A stretch of 15,870 nt of DNA. Origin: Gonium pectorale. Its lineage: Eukaryota > Chlorophyta > Chlorophyceae > Chlamydomonadales > Volvocaceae. The notes beneath the pieces were generated by a model that saw only the letters and a list, made by a program, of their open reading frames with translations, ran no database searches and was not told where the DNA came from. The position numbers and the translations under genes were made by a program. Position 1 is the first letter of the stretch. The number at the start of each line of letters is the position of its first letter. Of this stretch, positions 1 to 9,097 are shown piece after piece. The stretch spans positions 66,758-82,627 of the forward strand of contig LSYV01000128.1 of NCBI GenBank assembly GCA_001584585.1, in the 5' to 3' direction.

Positions 1-344
1 GCCTAAAGAACTGAGCCACGAGGGTCCAGTGAACCTGTACCCCATATCGGTGCGACGTTCGTGGTCTTGGGCATGGCCCAGGAGCTGGATGCACCTCTGA
101 TTTGGGCAGCCCAGGTGAACAAAGACACGGGGCACAGTCAGCCTCATCTTCTAATTCTTTCCTTGCGCGGAATGCCCAGAATGACCTTGGGTGCGTGGGA
201 AGGAGTCGCCATCACTGCCCAAACGCAACGGGATGCTTCCTCCGCTGCAAGAATAAGAAATCAGCAGCAAGCAATGCAAGAAAGATTTCAGCACGTACAG
301 TGACGCGAGTAGCACCCATCAACACCGCCCGCATCAAGCATTGA
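1..344 (+). other. Possible 3'-terminal coding exon(s) of a gene entering from the left
   Basis: This is a weak call. Two overlapping plus-strand frames are open here. One reads from about base 7 through a donor-like CAG|GTGAAC near 114/115 and continues to a TGA at 301-303, ending in a Gln-rich stretch (NQQQAMQERFQHVQ). The other runs to a TGA at 342-344 with a basic, Cys-containing end. A pyrimidine-rich stretch and an acceptor-like CCCAG near 180 could join the first frame to the second across a very short intron of about 66 bases. A TGTAA at 704-708 fits a plus-strand gene ending here. No family is recognised. It could equally be non-coding. Confidence 0.25.
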
Positions 345-703
345 CAACCCCCTGAGACAGCTCATGACATCATAATAAAATGGTTGCTGAGTATTAATTA
401 CTACAGAATAAGCAGCTCTGCAAGTAGCGTGTGGGCAGCCGGCGAAAATACAACATACGGACCGGAATACGTAATGACAACAAACAGTTCTACACTGTGT
501 CATAAAGTAAGCATTATTTCATCCTTCATTATAACTACTACGCATTGAAGTACTGCCGACATCCTGCGCCGAAGCATCAGAGACGACAAACCTACTGGTA
601 AGAAAATTAATAAATCTTTTAACATCATAATACGGAAGGTTGAGATGGCTGAGTAGGGGTTTGATTCTTCCACTTTCGGTTGCATCTTTGCCGAGGGTGC
701 CTT

Positions 704-708
704 TGTAA
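704..708 (+). terminator. Candidate poly(A) signal TGTAA
   Basis: TGTAA is the standard volvocalean polyadenylation signal. Here it follows an AT-richer, ORF-poor stretch (345-703), as expected for a 3' UTR of a gene entering from the left. The pentamer is short and occurs by chance, so support is only contextual. Confidence 0.3.
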
Positions 709-1287
709 AGGCTTCGTGCCAGCTTTATGAGTATGTATGTGTTTGGACGTATTTAATGTCCCAGTATGCTTATGTGACTCTGGTCCTGTGGTACGGCGAT
801 ACCCTTACTCTAACGCACATTCGCTGCATGCTGTCGAAGGAAATGCGTCCTCCACATGTGCTTCTACTACTGACTGGTGTTGCTTTCACTGTTTTTTTTG
901 TTCTTGTGAACGAGTGTCTTCGTAAGGGCAGTTAACGGCGTCCGCCTCCAGGACGAAGTCGCAGCCGGCAAAAGGCGACGCGTGAAGACGCGTATAAGCC
1001 ACTTCCTTACATATAAGCGCCCCTCTCTTTGTTTCGCTCGGACGAACAGGAGCCGACGGAGCCGGCCGATATCAAACTTGGCAGCCACCCCGGGCTCCTT
1101 CAGATACACTGATCACACCTCGACCTAGAAAGTTCTCGCCCGTCCAGCGCCGCGTAATTTTTAAAGGGACTGGGCTCATTTGGCAAGTAATTGTCCTTCG
1201 CCAAGACAGGGGCGCCCTGACAATTTCACCGTCGGGTCAGCCTACCCAGTGGAAACCCGGCAACCTTTTACCGGATAGGCGAGCAAA
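709..1287 (+). promoter_or_regulatory. Upstream region of the ankyrin gene, with TATA-like motifs
   Basis: No gene is seen in this stretch. Two TATAAG motifs lie at 993-998 and 1012-1017, and an AT-rich TTTTTAAA at 1158-1165. Any of these could position transcription of the gene starting at 1288, giving a 5' UTR of roughly 100-250 bases. The start-codon context GCAAAATGG, with A at -3 and G at +4, is strong. The actual start of transcription cannot be fixed from sequence. Confidence 0.3.
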
Positions 1288-4200
1288 ATGGGCAACTGCC
1301 TGGCCATCGAGAGCCAGTATATGTTCGACGCCATCTCATCGGGCGACGCCCAGGGGGCGGTGGTGGCGCTCAAGACGAAGCCCGTCCTCGCGCATAAGCG
1401 ATTGGGGGCTTACCTCCAGACCGTGTACCACGCGTGCGCGGCCGACGGTCAGCTGTATGTACTGCGGAGCCTGTGCGACCACATCTGGCGGACCGTCCCG
1501 GACCAGGAGGGCCGCGTGCACGAATTCCCGCCCGAGGACGGCAAGCATCACCCAACCATCCTGCATGGCATCAACGAGTTTGACCAGGGTGGCCTCACGC
1601 CGCTCATGATCGCGTGCAAGAACGGCCACGCAAACGTGATCGCCTACATGCTTGCGCAGGTGAGGCCGGGCTCTTGCGGCGTTGCGTGGCGGCGGTGGGT
1701 GCTGGCCGCCCGGGGGGCGCGCCAAACGGCGGCCTGCAGCCATCGCCTCCGCCATCCCTCCCTCCAATGCCGCTTGCTGCTGAATGCTGCATACACACTG
1801 AGCAGCTGCTCCTTCGCAACAATAACCTGCCATCAGCAAGCAGCAGCAGTACAACCGCATAGCTACGTCCAACCGCCTCGTGCCAACCGCCTGCGACCTT
1901 GGACCATGCCGCCCCGGGCAGGGAGCTGATCCGTGGGTCGGAGACCGACTGATGGGACGCTCGGCGCTCCACCACGCGGCGCGCGCCAATGCCGCTGACT
2001 GCGTCGACGCCATCCTGTCCAGCCCTCGCGTCCAACAGATTGGCAAAGTGCGCAAGACGGAGTGCAAGTAAGCCTGGCGCGTTGCGTTTGTCACAGTCCT
2101 CGTGGGGGGGCCTTTTAGTATGAAAGTACCGCGCCGTGCGTTTTGGCATGCGGCGGGGCAGAGGGGCTCGGCTGGCGGCGATGCGCCGCGGGCACCTCGG
2201 CGAGACTGCAACAACGCGCAGTACCATTACAGGGAGTGGGCTCGCGCAAACCGCTCCCTCACACCCCCACGCGCTCCGCCCATCCCGCTCCCAGCCCCAC
2301 ATCCCTCTCCGCCCCCTGCACCAGCTGCTCTACCCACCCTGCCCCGCCCGCCGCCCCTCCCCGCCCCCTCCCCTCCCCTTGCTCTCCCAACCCCCAGGCT
2401 CGCCGACTACCCCAGCACCGCCGGCTACACGCCGCTCCACTACGCCGCCACCTCGCACGCCGCCGAGGCCGCTGCGGCGCTCTTTCGCCACGGCGCCGAC
2501 CCCAACGCCAAGACCTGGCTCACTGGCGCCGATTTCATTCAGATGGAGCCCGGCAGCACGCCCCTGCACGCGGCGGCCCGCTACGCCAACCTGGACATGG
2601 CCATGCTGCTCCTAAAGTACTGGCACGACAACCTCAAGGGCCTGGACATTACCGACCCGCGGGTCGTCGAGAACAGCGTACGGCAGAAGCCGTACCAGCT
2701 GCGCGGCGTGCGCGGCAACGCGGCGCTGGCGCGCGTGCTGGACCCGTCAACGCCCACCAAGCAGATCAGCGACCCGTTCGGCGAGGGCGGCGCCAGCGCC
2801 AACCCGGTGCTGGCGGAGCCGATCCTGCTGCCGCCCAGCAAGGCGCTGCCGCTGCGCGCGCAGAGGAGCGCCCGACTGTCGACCGAGCTCCCGCAGGTGA
2901 GATCGGCGGTGGGGTTGTGGTGCTGGTGGTGGTGCGGCTGCTGGTGGGTGATGAGAGAGGGGTTGGGGTTGGGGCCGCTGCTGATGTTCCCGCTGCTACG
3001 GCAGTAGGGGCGGTGGCGGTCGTGGTGGTGATAGTGGAGCGAGAGTGGCTGGTGCTGCTAACTGCAGTGTGGCGCTATCAGTCGGTCGAGAGGACCAAGA
3101 TTGTCATTCTCAATCATTTAATTACGTATCTGCGCGCCTGGAAAATACGGCAAGCGGGCGGGTAGGGGTGCAAGGCGGCGGGGGGGGGGGTCGTAGGACC
3201 GCGACGCTCTTGATGCGCGTACCGACGCTCGCCCACCTCGCAGCGATTGGGGAGCAGAGTCCTCGCTTGGGCAGTCCACTTTCGCTATGAGCGGCGCGCG
3301 GGCCCCACTCGGCTCTTCGTCGCCAATCCCACGCTTACGCCAATTGCACGTCAGTAAGCGGTCCGCCCCGCCGCCGGCCGCGCCCGCGACAGGACTCGGA
3401 CTCGTCCAAGCTGTCGTTCGGCAGCGGTCGCACCGTCAGCGACGAGCCGGGTGGTGTCCGCTCGCTGCAGGTCGGCTCCCCCACGGCGGAGCAGCCCGGC
3501 CCCAGGCCGCGCAACCCCGGCTCGAGCGACGAGAACGCCGGACACCGGCGGCGGTCTCCCGAGTTCGCGCTGCCGTCGTTGCCCGACTGGCACACCGGCA
3601 AGGAGTCGTCGCGGGACGAAGCGGTCAAGGTGCGTGCACGGTGGCTGGCGGGGTGGCTCTGCGGGGGGGGGGGACGGAGCGCGGAGCAGATGCCACACAT
3701 ACAGCGCTGCGTGCAACAGCTGCTATTCCTGCTCCTGCTGCTGCAGCGGCCGGCGTGTTGTACTGCCGGTTGTCCGTTGCTGGCAGTCGTGGTGTCCGCC
3801 GTCGCCGCACCGGCTGACTTGCAGTATCAGGAGGGTGGTCACGTCTTGACACCCGGCGACGTGGGCAATCCTCCCCATTTCGCCGTGCCATGTGCAGAAC
3901 TCCTCCGGCTGGGACGACATCGCTCCCACTAAGGATGCTTTTGCCGTACAGGGCGGCAGTGGACCGAACTTCAAGAGCCTCTACAAGTATGTCGGTCGAG
4001 GTCCGGTCTGATGCGGTCGGACGCGGCCGCGAGCTCGTGGGATGGGGAGCAGTGCGAGTGGTCGGGGCTGGCCGCGTGAGCAGCACCGAGACGAGTCCGT
4101 GTTTGGTCCCGCGGCCGCCTCCGGGCCGCCCTGAATGTGCCACTCTTCCTCAGCGTCAGTGACACCGCGCCCCGCGCCCTACGCTCCCCACCCCATCTGT

Positions 4201-5664
4201 CCGCCCCTCCCTCCCCCCTTCCTCCCGAGCCGAACCTCGTCCTGCCCCGCCCTGCCGCCCTCACCGGCCACCCATCGCCCCCTCCCCCGCCCTCCCCACT
4301 GTGTGTCGCGCAGCTCGGCGTCGCTTGCGGGCACAGCTCCGGGGGCCGCCGCGGCGCCTCCGCCGAGCCCCAACAGCAGCTCCCCGGCCGACACCCGGCC
4401 GACAACACCCTCCACAACGGCCGGCATGCAGCCGCGCCGGTCCAAGGAGCTCCTCAAGGTCGCGGGAGAGCAGCCCCCGAACCCCTCCGGCCGCCCCTCC
4501 TCACCCAACGGCGTGCTGGCCGGGCTGAATACCCTGGCCGACGGCGGCTCCAGCGCCGGCTCCCGCGGGGCCGCCCGCCCCGGCACCGGCGGCAGCAGCA
4601 GCAGCCTGGACAGCCGCATGCCGTCATCGACGTTGCAGCTCATTCCGCCGCCAACGCCTGGCGCCGGCCAGGGCTCGAAATCGGGCTTGAGCTCGGGCCC
4701 GCTGGGGAAGCTGCCCGCCGTCGTCTCCTCGTCGTCGGGGCCGCCGCCGCCGTCGGCGTCGCCGTCGCTGGTCGGCAGGTCCGTCTCCGGCAGGCCGTCG
4801 GAGGCCCTACACTCGCCCACGGTCGGGGGCGGCCCGGGCACGTCGCTGAGCCGCGCGCCATCCGGCAGGCCGTCAGGCTTGGACGACGGCCACTCCACCG
4901 GCCGCTCGCTGGCGAGGTCCATCTCCCGCAAGCTCTCTGCGTTCTCCGGCTCGGCCAACGCCATCGCGGTGGCGAGCGAATCAACTGGCGGCGCAGCGGC
5001 GGCGCCGCAGCTCGCGCGTACCGCCAGCAACGCAAGCAGCTCCGCCTTTGCAGCCGCGGGCTCGGTCGGCGGGTCCTCGCTACAACGCGCCCCCTCGCTG
5101 CAGCGCGCCCCGAGCGGCCGTGCCACCGCTAGCGGCGGCAGCGGCAGTAGTCCGCCCGGGTCCTCGCCCGTCGTCTCCGCGTGGGGCGACGCGCCGGCGG
5201 CGGCGCCGTCGCCGGGCAAAGCGGCCTCCGCGGCCCCCAGCCGGACGAGCAAGGCCCCGGCCCTGGCGACGGTGCCGGACTTCACTCGTGACAGCCACGC
5301 GGAGGACGCAGTGCCGGTCGCGGTCACCATGTACCCCCACTTCAAGCAGGACCTGCAGCTGATGGGCAAGAGCGAGACCGTCGACGACGTTGGCGCCAAG
5401 CGGGGCGACGCACACGGCTCCGACGGCGCCGCCATGCACGGCCGCTCTCCGAGCAGCCGGCTCCGTGGGCCGGGGCCGGCGGCGGCGGGTGAGCCGGGGG
5501 CTCCGGCGGGGCCGACGAAGTGGGCCTCGGGGCGGGTCAGCCTCAGCGGCGGCTCGAGCCTCCGGGCGAAGGAGGGCGCGACGCAGCTGGAGGCGACAGG
5601 GCGGTGGGGCGCGCTGGCGGCGCAGCCGTCGCGGCGGGGCGAGGCGCAGGTGCTCGAGCTGTAG
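1288..5664 (+). CDS. Ankyrin-repeat protein with N-terminal acylation motif and long disordered tail (XB3/XBAT-like, RING-less)
   Basis: Six exons: 1288-1659, 1922-2067, 2398-2896, 3393-3629, 3898-3986 and 4314-5664. All introns are GT-AG with matching phases, giving 897 residues. The protein starts MGNC, a classic site for N-myristoylation at Gly2 and palmitoylation at Cys4, which suggests peripheral membrane attachment. Ankyrin-type units are visible: GLTPLMIACKNGH at about 102-114, GRSALHHAAR at 136-145, GYTPLHYAA at 182-190 and GSTPLHAAARYANLDMAMLL at 225-244. The MGN start, the early GDAQGA...P.LA helix and the ATPLH unit after an IQMEPGS-like linker recall plant XB3/XBAT E3 ligases, which end in a RING finger. 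Here residues from about 174 to 897 contain no cysteine, so no RING is possible. The tail from about 290 is Ser/Pro/Ala/Gly-rich and probably disordered. It carries repeated basic-Ser motifs (SRAPSGRPSG, SLARSISRKLS, LQRAPSLQRAPSGR) that look like kinase sites. A more conserved-looking patch (MYPHFKQDLQLMGKSETVDD) lies at about 786-806. It is probably a scaffold or adaptor; enzymatic function is not indicated. The gene assignment is firm; the XB3 kinship is inference. Confidence 0.85.
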
Positions 5665-5760
5665 CCGGCCCGGCATGGTGTACGGTGGTGTACGGACTGT
5701 GCAGTGATGCACACATTGGGTGTGCGGACTGTGCAGCCCGCCTTTTGAGGTGGGAACGCG

Positions 5761-5784
5761 GCCAGTACGGACGCCAGTACGGAC
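5761..5784. repeat. 12-bp tandem duplication
   Basis: GCCAGTACGGAC occurs twice head to tail. It lies about 100 bases past the stop codon of the ankyrin gene, within its probable 3' UTR. A related CGGACTGTGCAG also recurs at about 5693 and 5731, so this part of the UTR has grown by small duplications. Confidence 0.8.
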
Positions 5785-6670
5785 GTGCGTCCCCTTCAGG
5801 CTGCGCTCTCGTACCCCCCTGGACGCCCGCCGTCGGCGACCTTGCGCGTGCAACATGCTGCGTGCGGCGGTCACGATGGGCTGAGGTAGATGCCCCGGCC
5901 GCCCCGCTCGGCTGCCTGGGTGCATACGTCCCTGCGGTAGGGCAGGCTGGCGTTTAGGGGAGCCAAAGTTGACAGGCGCTCGTTAGTTGGACGGCTTGGC
6001 GGCAGGCGGGGCGGCGCCTGTTGCTGCGGGGGAGGAGGCTGGACGCTGCGGCGCGGCAATGGCGTTCGTGTGCGGACCGGACACGAACTGCTGCGGTACT
6101 GAAGCAGGGTTGCGGCCGCAGGGGTGCGGGGCATTTAATTGACGATGGCATAAGGCGGTAAGGGGGGGTGGCTGCATTGTCCGGATCCTGTCATCGGAGC
6201 GTCGCGGCAACACGCGCGGCTCGAGGTGATGGACCCCGACTGGGCCGGGCAGCCCGCGCCGAATGCTGGTTGGCCCCCTAACCACCTGCATAATGGGAGA
6301 CGCTGGCGGGAAGCCTGGAAAGGTGCCCGCGCCGTCCTGTTGTTGATCGCTGGTTCTCTGGTGTTTGATTCGTACGATCGGACCGACCTGCGCGATAGAT
6401 ACGTTGTATGCACCGTTGGGCGGGTGGGGGGAGGGGACGCGTGCTCTCGGCTGTTTGGACGCATCTTTTGACGGCCCCGTTCACACCGGGGGTTGCATGC
6501 GCGCGCGAACGACCGCAAGGAAGGACTCGTGTCAGGACGGACGTAGTTTGAAGTTCTTGGTCACGTCGATTGGACGGCCGCGCCCGGACTTGGGAGACGG
6601 CCAGCTCGGCCTGGCACGCCACTAACTACTTCTGAGGGAGGCACGACGCAGGGCAGAGCCTGCCGCACGG

Positions 6671-6750
6671 GTTCTGGGACTCTTGGATCTTGGACTCTTG
6701 GTTCTGGGACTCTTGGATCTTGGATTCTTGATTCTGGGAATCTTGGATCT
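6671..6750. repeat. 30-bp tandem repeat, about 2.7 copies
   Basis: Units start at 6671, 6701 and 6731 with GTTCTGGGACTCTTGGATCT or a close variant. The unit itself is built from degenerate CTTGGA/CTGGGA steps. Read on the minus strand it encodes a ten-residue Ser/Gln/Asn/Glu/Lys/Ile repeat in an open frame, but nothing else supports coding there. It is best taken as a small minisatellite. Confidence 0.85.
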
Positions 6751-7779
6751 GAGAGCGCTGTCGTGTGTCCTGAGGGTGCGCCTGATGACCTGTCCGGCAG
6801 TGCCGGCAGTGGTGCCGGCGAGTGGCCGCCTCCCCTACCCCGCCTCCCCTGCCGGCTTCCGCCGGACCGCTGCGGCGCAGGGGCCGCTCTGCGTTGCGCC
6901 TACAGCATCTTTCGAGCGGCCGGCGCGCAGCGAGGCAGAACACAGGGCGTGGTGTCTTCCAAGGGGGCGGCAAGGCATCGCGCCTGTTGCGAACCAAGAC
7001 CCCGGCCACCGGATGGAGACGCTTGTTGGGCGCCGAGGGCGGGGGGATGTGCTCACCGCCGCTTCGTTGCGTAAATCACGAATCCCCAAACCTCACACAA
7101 CAAAACATGCATACCGTATTGGTGACGGGGGCCACGCATGTCTTCATGTTTCATCCCGGGGGCTGCCGCCGTGGATCCGTACAATTCAATAGGTCGGCCG
7201 TGCCTGTCTGGGAGCGTCCCTTGGGCGCGCTGTCGGGGCACGTCTTGTGCCGTACTGGGACGAGCGTCGTGCGGCTCTGTGAGGCCAGCCTTGGTGCATC
7301 CCGTTCCTTTGCTGCTGCCTTGAATAAAGGGCACAGCGTGCTCGCAGTGGGGGCTCTTGAGGTATTGTCTTAGCTCGCAAGTAGGGACGCCTGAGGATTG
7401 TGGGGGCGGCAGCCTGCTCGATTTTGCTGACGGTTCCAAGCCCCGACGCGCGTGCTTCATATATCATATTCCCCAGGGCTACGGGGCGTACGAGGGGGGC
7501 GTGTGTGGCGGGGTGCCTCGAGGATTGAGAGCTTGGATGATGATACGCACACGTTATGAACTATGTTGCAGGTGTTGCATGGCTAGACTGCGGGGGCTGG
7601 CTGACCGCCGCGACGCGTCTCTGGACCCTGGCGTGAACGGGCCTTTGCTTATCCACATGCCGAGTTCGCATGGCGTGTTCCACGACTGTACGCCAGTGTG
7701 TACGGTAGGGATACTGCGAACCGGTGACGACAACGTGCAGACCCGTCACGATAGAGGCGATATTAAATAGCGTATATTA

Positions 7780-7784
7780 TTACA
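7780..7784 (-). terminator. Candidate minus-strand poly(A) signal TGTAA
   Basis: The plus strand reads TTACA inside an unusually AT-rich stretch at about 7758-7790. It is the nearest minus-strand TGTAA I found beyond the stop codon at 9098, implying a 3' UTR of about 1.3 kb for the plastid-protein gene. That is long but possible. A non-canonical nearer signal may be used instead. Confidence 0.3.
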
Positions 7785-8238
7785 TTATATGGTGCCATTG
7801 CTGCCTTCGATCTGGACACGCGCAGGGCGCTGAAGCGTTGATTGGCACAGCCGCAGGATTGGGACGGGGCTTTCTTTTCGCGCCCGCGGCTCCCACGACG
7901 TTGAGGCAGGCCTGCCGGACGGGGCAGTCTTTGAATGCCCGCCTGGCTGCATTTTGCAAAATCTCCGCTCGTATTTCCCCTACGTCCCGTTCTCAAGCGA
8001 GATGCCGCTCCTGCGCACGAAGCCTCCTCCACACACACAGTGTGCAGCAGCTGCTTGGACGAACAGAGGAGCAGCACTGCGGCGGGTTTTGCAGGGCAGC
8101 TGCAGTTGCTTAGGGCTGCAGGCTGTCCCTTTGGGTTGAGCAAGGGGGAACAGAGGTCCCCCACACCCCTCGCCTCGCGGCGTTGAGGTGGTCTTGCGTT
8201 GGGACGGGTAGCGCCCCTGGCCAGCGTCGGCCCGGAGA

Positions 8239-8243
8239 TGTAA
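8239..8243 (+). terminator. Candidate plus-strand poly(A) signal TGTAA
   Basis: This is the first TGTAA I found on the plus strand after the ankyrin stop codon at 5664. It would imply a 2.6-kb 3' UTR, which is long for such algae, so either a variant signal is used earlier or this site is coincidental. It is followed by CA-rich DNA with an imperfect palindrome, AGATCTTCTAGATC, near 8258-8271. Confidence 0.25.
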
Positions 8244-8296
8244 CACCACACACACATAGATCTTCTAGATCATATAGAACACACACACGCCTCGCC

Positions 8297-8500
8297 GGTC
8301 CTACACCGACGCCATCACTTTCGCGCTTACGCTCGTCGTATGCGTTTTCCTTTTCAACACACCTCGCCGCCTGGTCGCCGCCGAACAGACATGCAAGGAC
8401 ATCACCCTTCGACTGCCTCTGGAGCTGGGTCCTACAACGGCATCATCACTTTCGCGCTTACGCTCGTCCCCTGCGTTGTTCCTTTTCAACACACACCTCT
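8297..8500. repeat. Pair of diverged direct repeats about 70 bp long
   Basis: The copies are at about 8297-8368 and 8428-8500, offset by 131 bases. They share GGTCCTACA, then ATCACTTTCGCGCTTACGCT, then TTCCTTTTCAACACAC. Small indels separate the copies. No terminal inverted repeats or coding capacity were seen, so this is a local segmental duplication of unknown origin. Confidence 0.75.
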
Positions 8501-9097
8501 CCCCGACAGCACAGCCTCGGCTGTCGTCGCACGTCGCTCGCCCTCTCCTCGCTTGCCGCACTCCACTCTCCGATCCATTCCTCTCTGGCTCACGTCGCTC
8601 GTTTATTCCGCAAGCGCGCCACCTGGACCGGTCAAACCGTCGCGCATCGCCCGCCTACGCCGCGCTTGGCCGCCACGCCCTCAAATAATCTCCCCCCGGG
8701 TGCCGCGCCGCCTGAGCCGCTAGCTGCCATAGGCACACGGGCCGACCCAGGCCCATGGCCGGGAAGCGTCATTAGCGGGCTCACAGACTCCACGACTTCA
8801 GCAGCCGCCGGCAGCGGATGCTCGAGCCCAGCCAGTGGCCGGCCCGAGTATCCTCGGGGCGGGGGGCTGCCTGCCAGCACCGCCAGCAGCCCCGTCGCCT
8901 CACACCCACCCCCGAGGACGAAGGGCAACCCACCCACCCACCCACGGGCGGGGCCAGCCCTGTTTCAAGGCATCGCCCCGGCCAGCGCCCCACGCGAGCA
9001 AGGAGGCCCGTCACCTCACCGCCGCTCCGCCTCGAGAGCAAGACACTACGGTAGCAAAGGCGAACAGACGCCTGAGCCCCAGCCCCAGACCCCGGAG

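Larger units (their letters stand above)
5665..9097. other. Convergent intergenic region without a convincing gene
   Basis: This 3.4-kb stretch separates the tail-to-tail ankyrin gene (+) and plastid-protein gene (-). Many open frames cross it, but they are GC-driven, low in complexity, without good splice signals or domains, and contradict one another. It must contain both 3' UTRs. Candidate poly(A) signals are TGTAA at 8239-8243 (+) and at 7780-7784 (-). If both are used, the UTRs would be long and would overlap. An AATAAA lies at 7323-7328. The short repeats found here are listed separately. Confidence 0.5.

Noticed and set aside
640..675. tRNA-like boxes (TGGCTGAGTAGGGG followed by GGTTTGATTCTTCC)
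   Set aside because: The A-box-like and B-box-like motifs lie almost next to each other, leaving no room for an anticodon arm, and no acceptor stem pairs.
1336..2302. Long minus-strand open frames over the first ankyrin exons and introns
   Set aside because: They run across both exons and introns of the plus-strand gene without splice signals and have no recognisable motif.
2102..3007. A continuous 301-codon plus-strand frame suggesting a single exon
   Set aside because: Its first part is a pyrimidine-rich intron (2068-2397) read as Pro-rich protein, and its end reads into intron 3. Only 2398-2896 is coding by phase and ankyrin content.
4179..5714. A 511-codon minus-strand open frame opposite the last ankyrin-gene exon
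   Set aside because: It is a shadow of the GC-rich coding exon. The plus-strand exon has in-phase splice junctions and codes through to a proper stop; the antisense frame has no domain or splice support.
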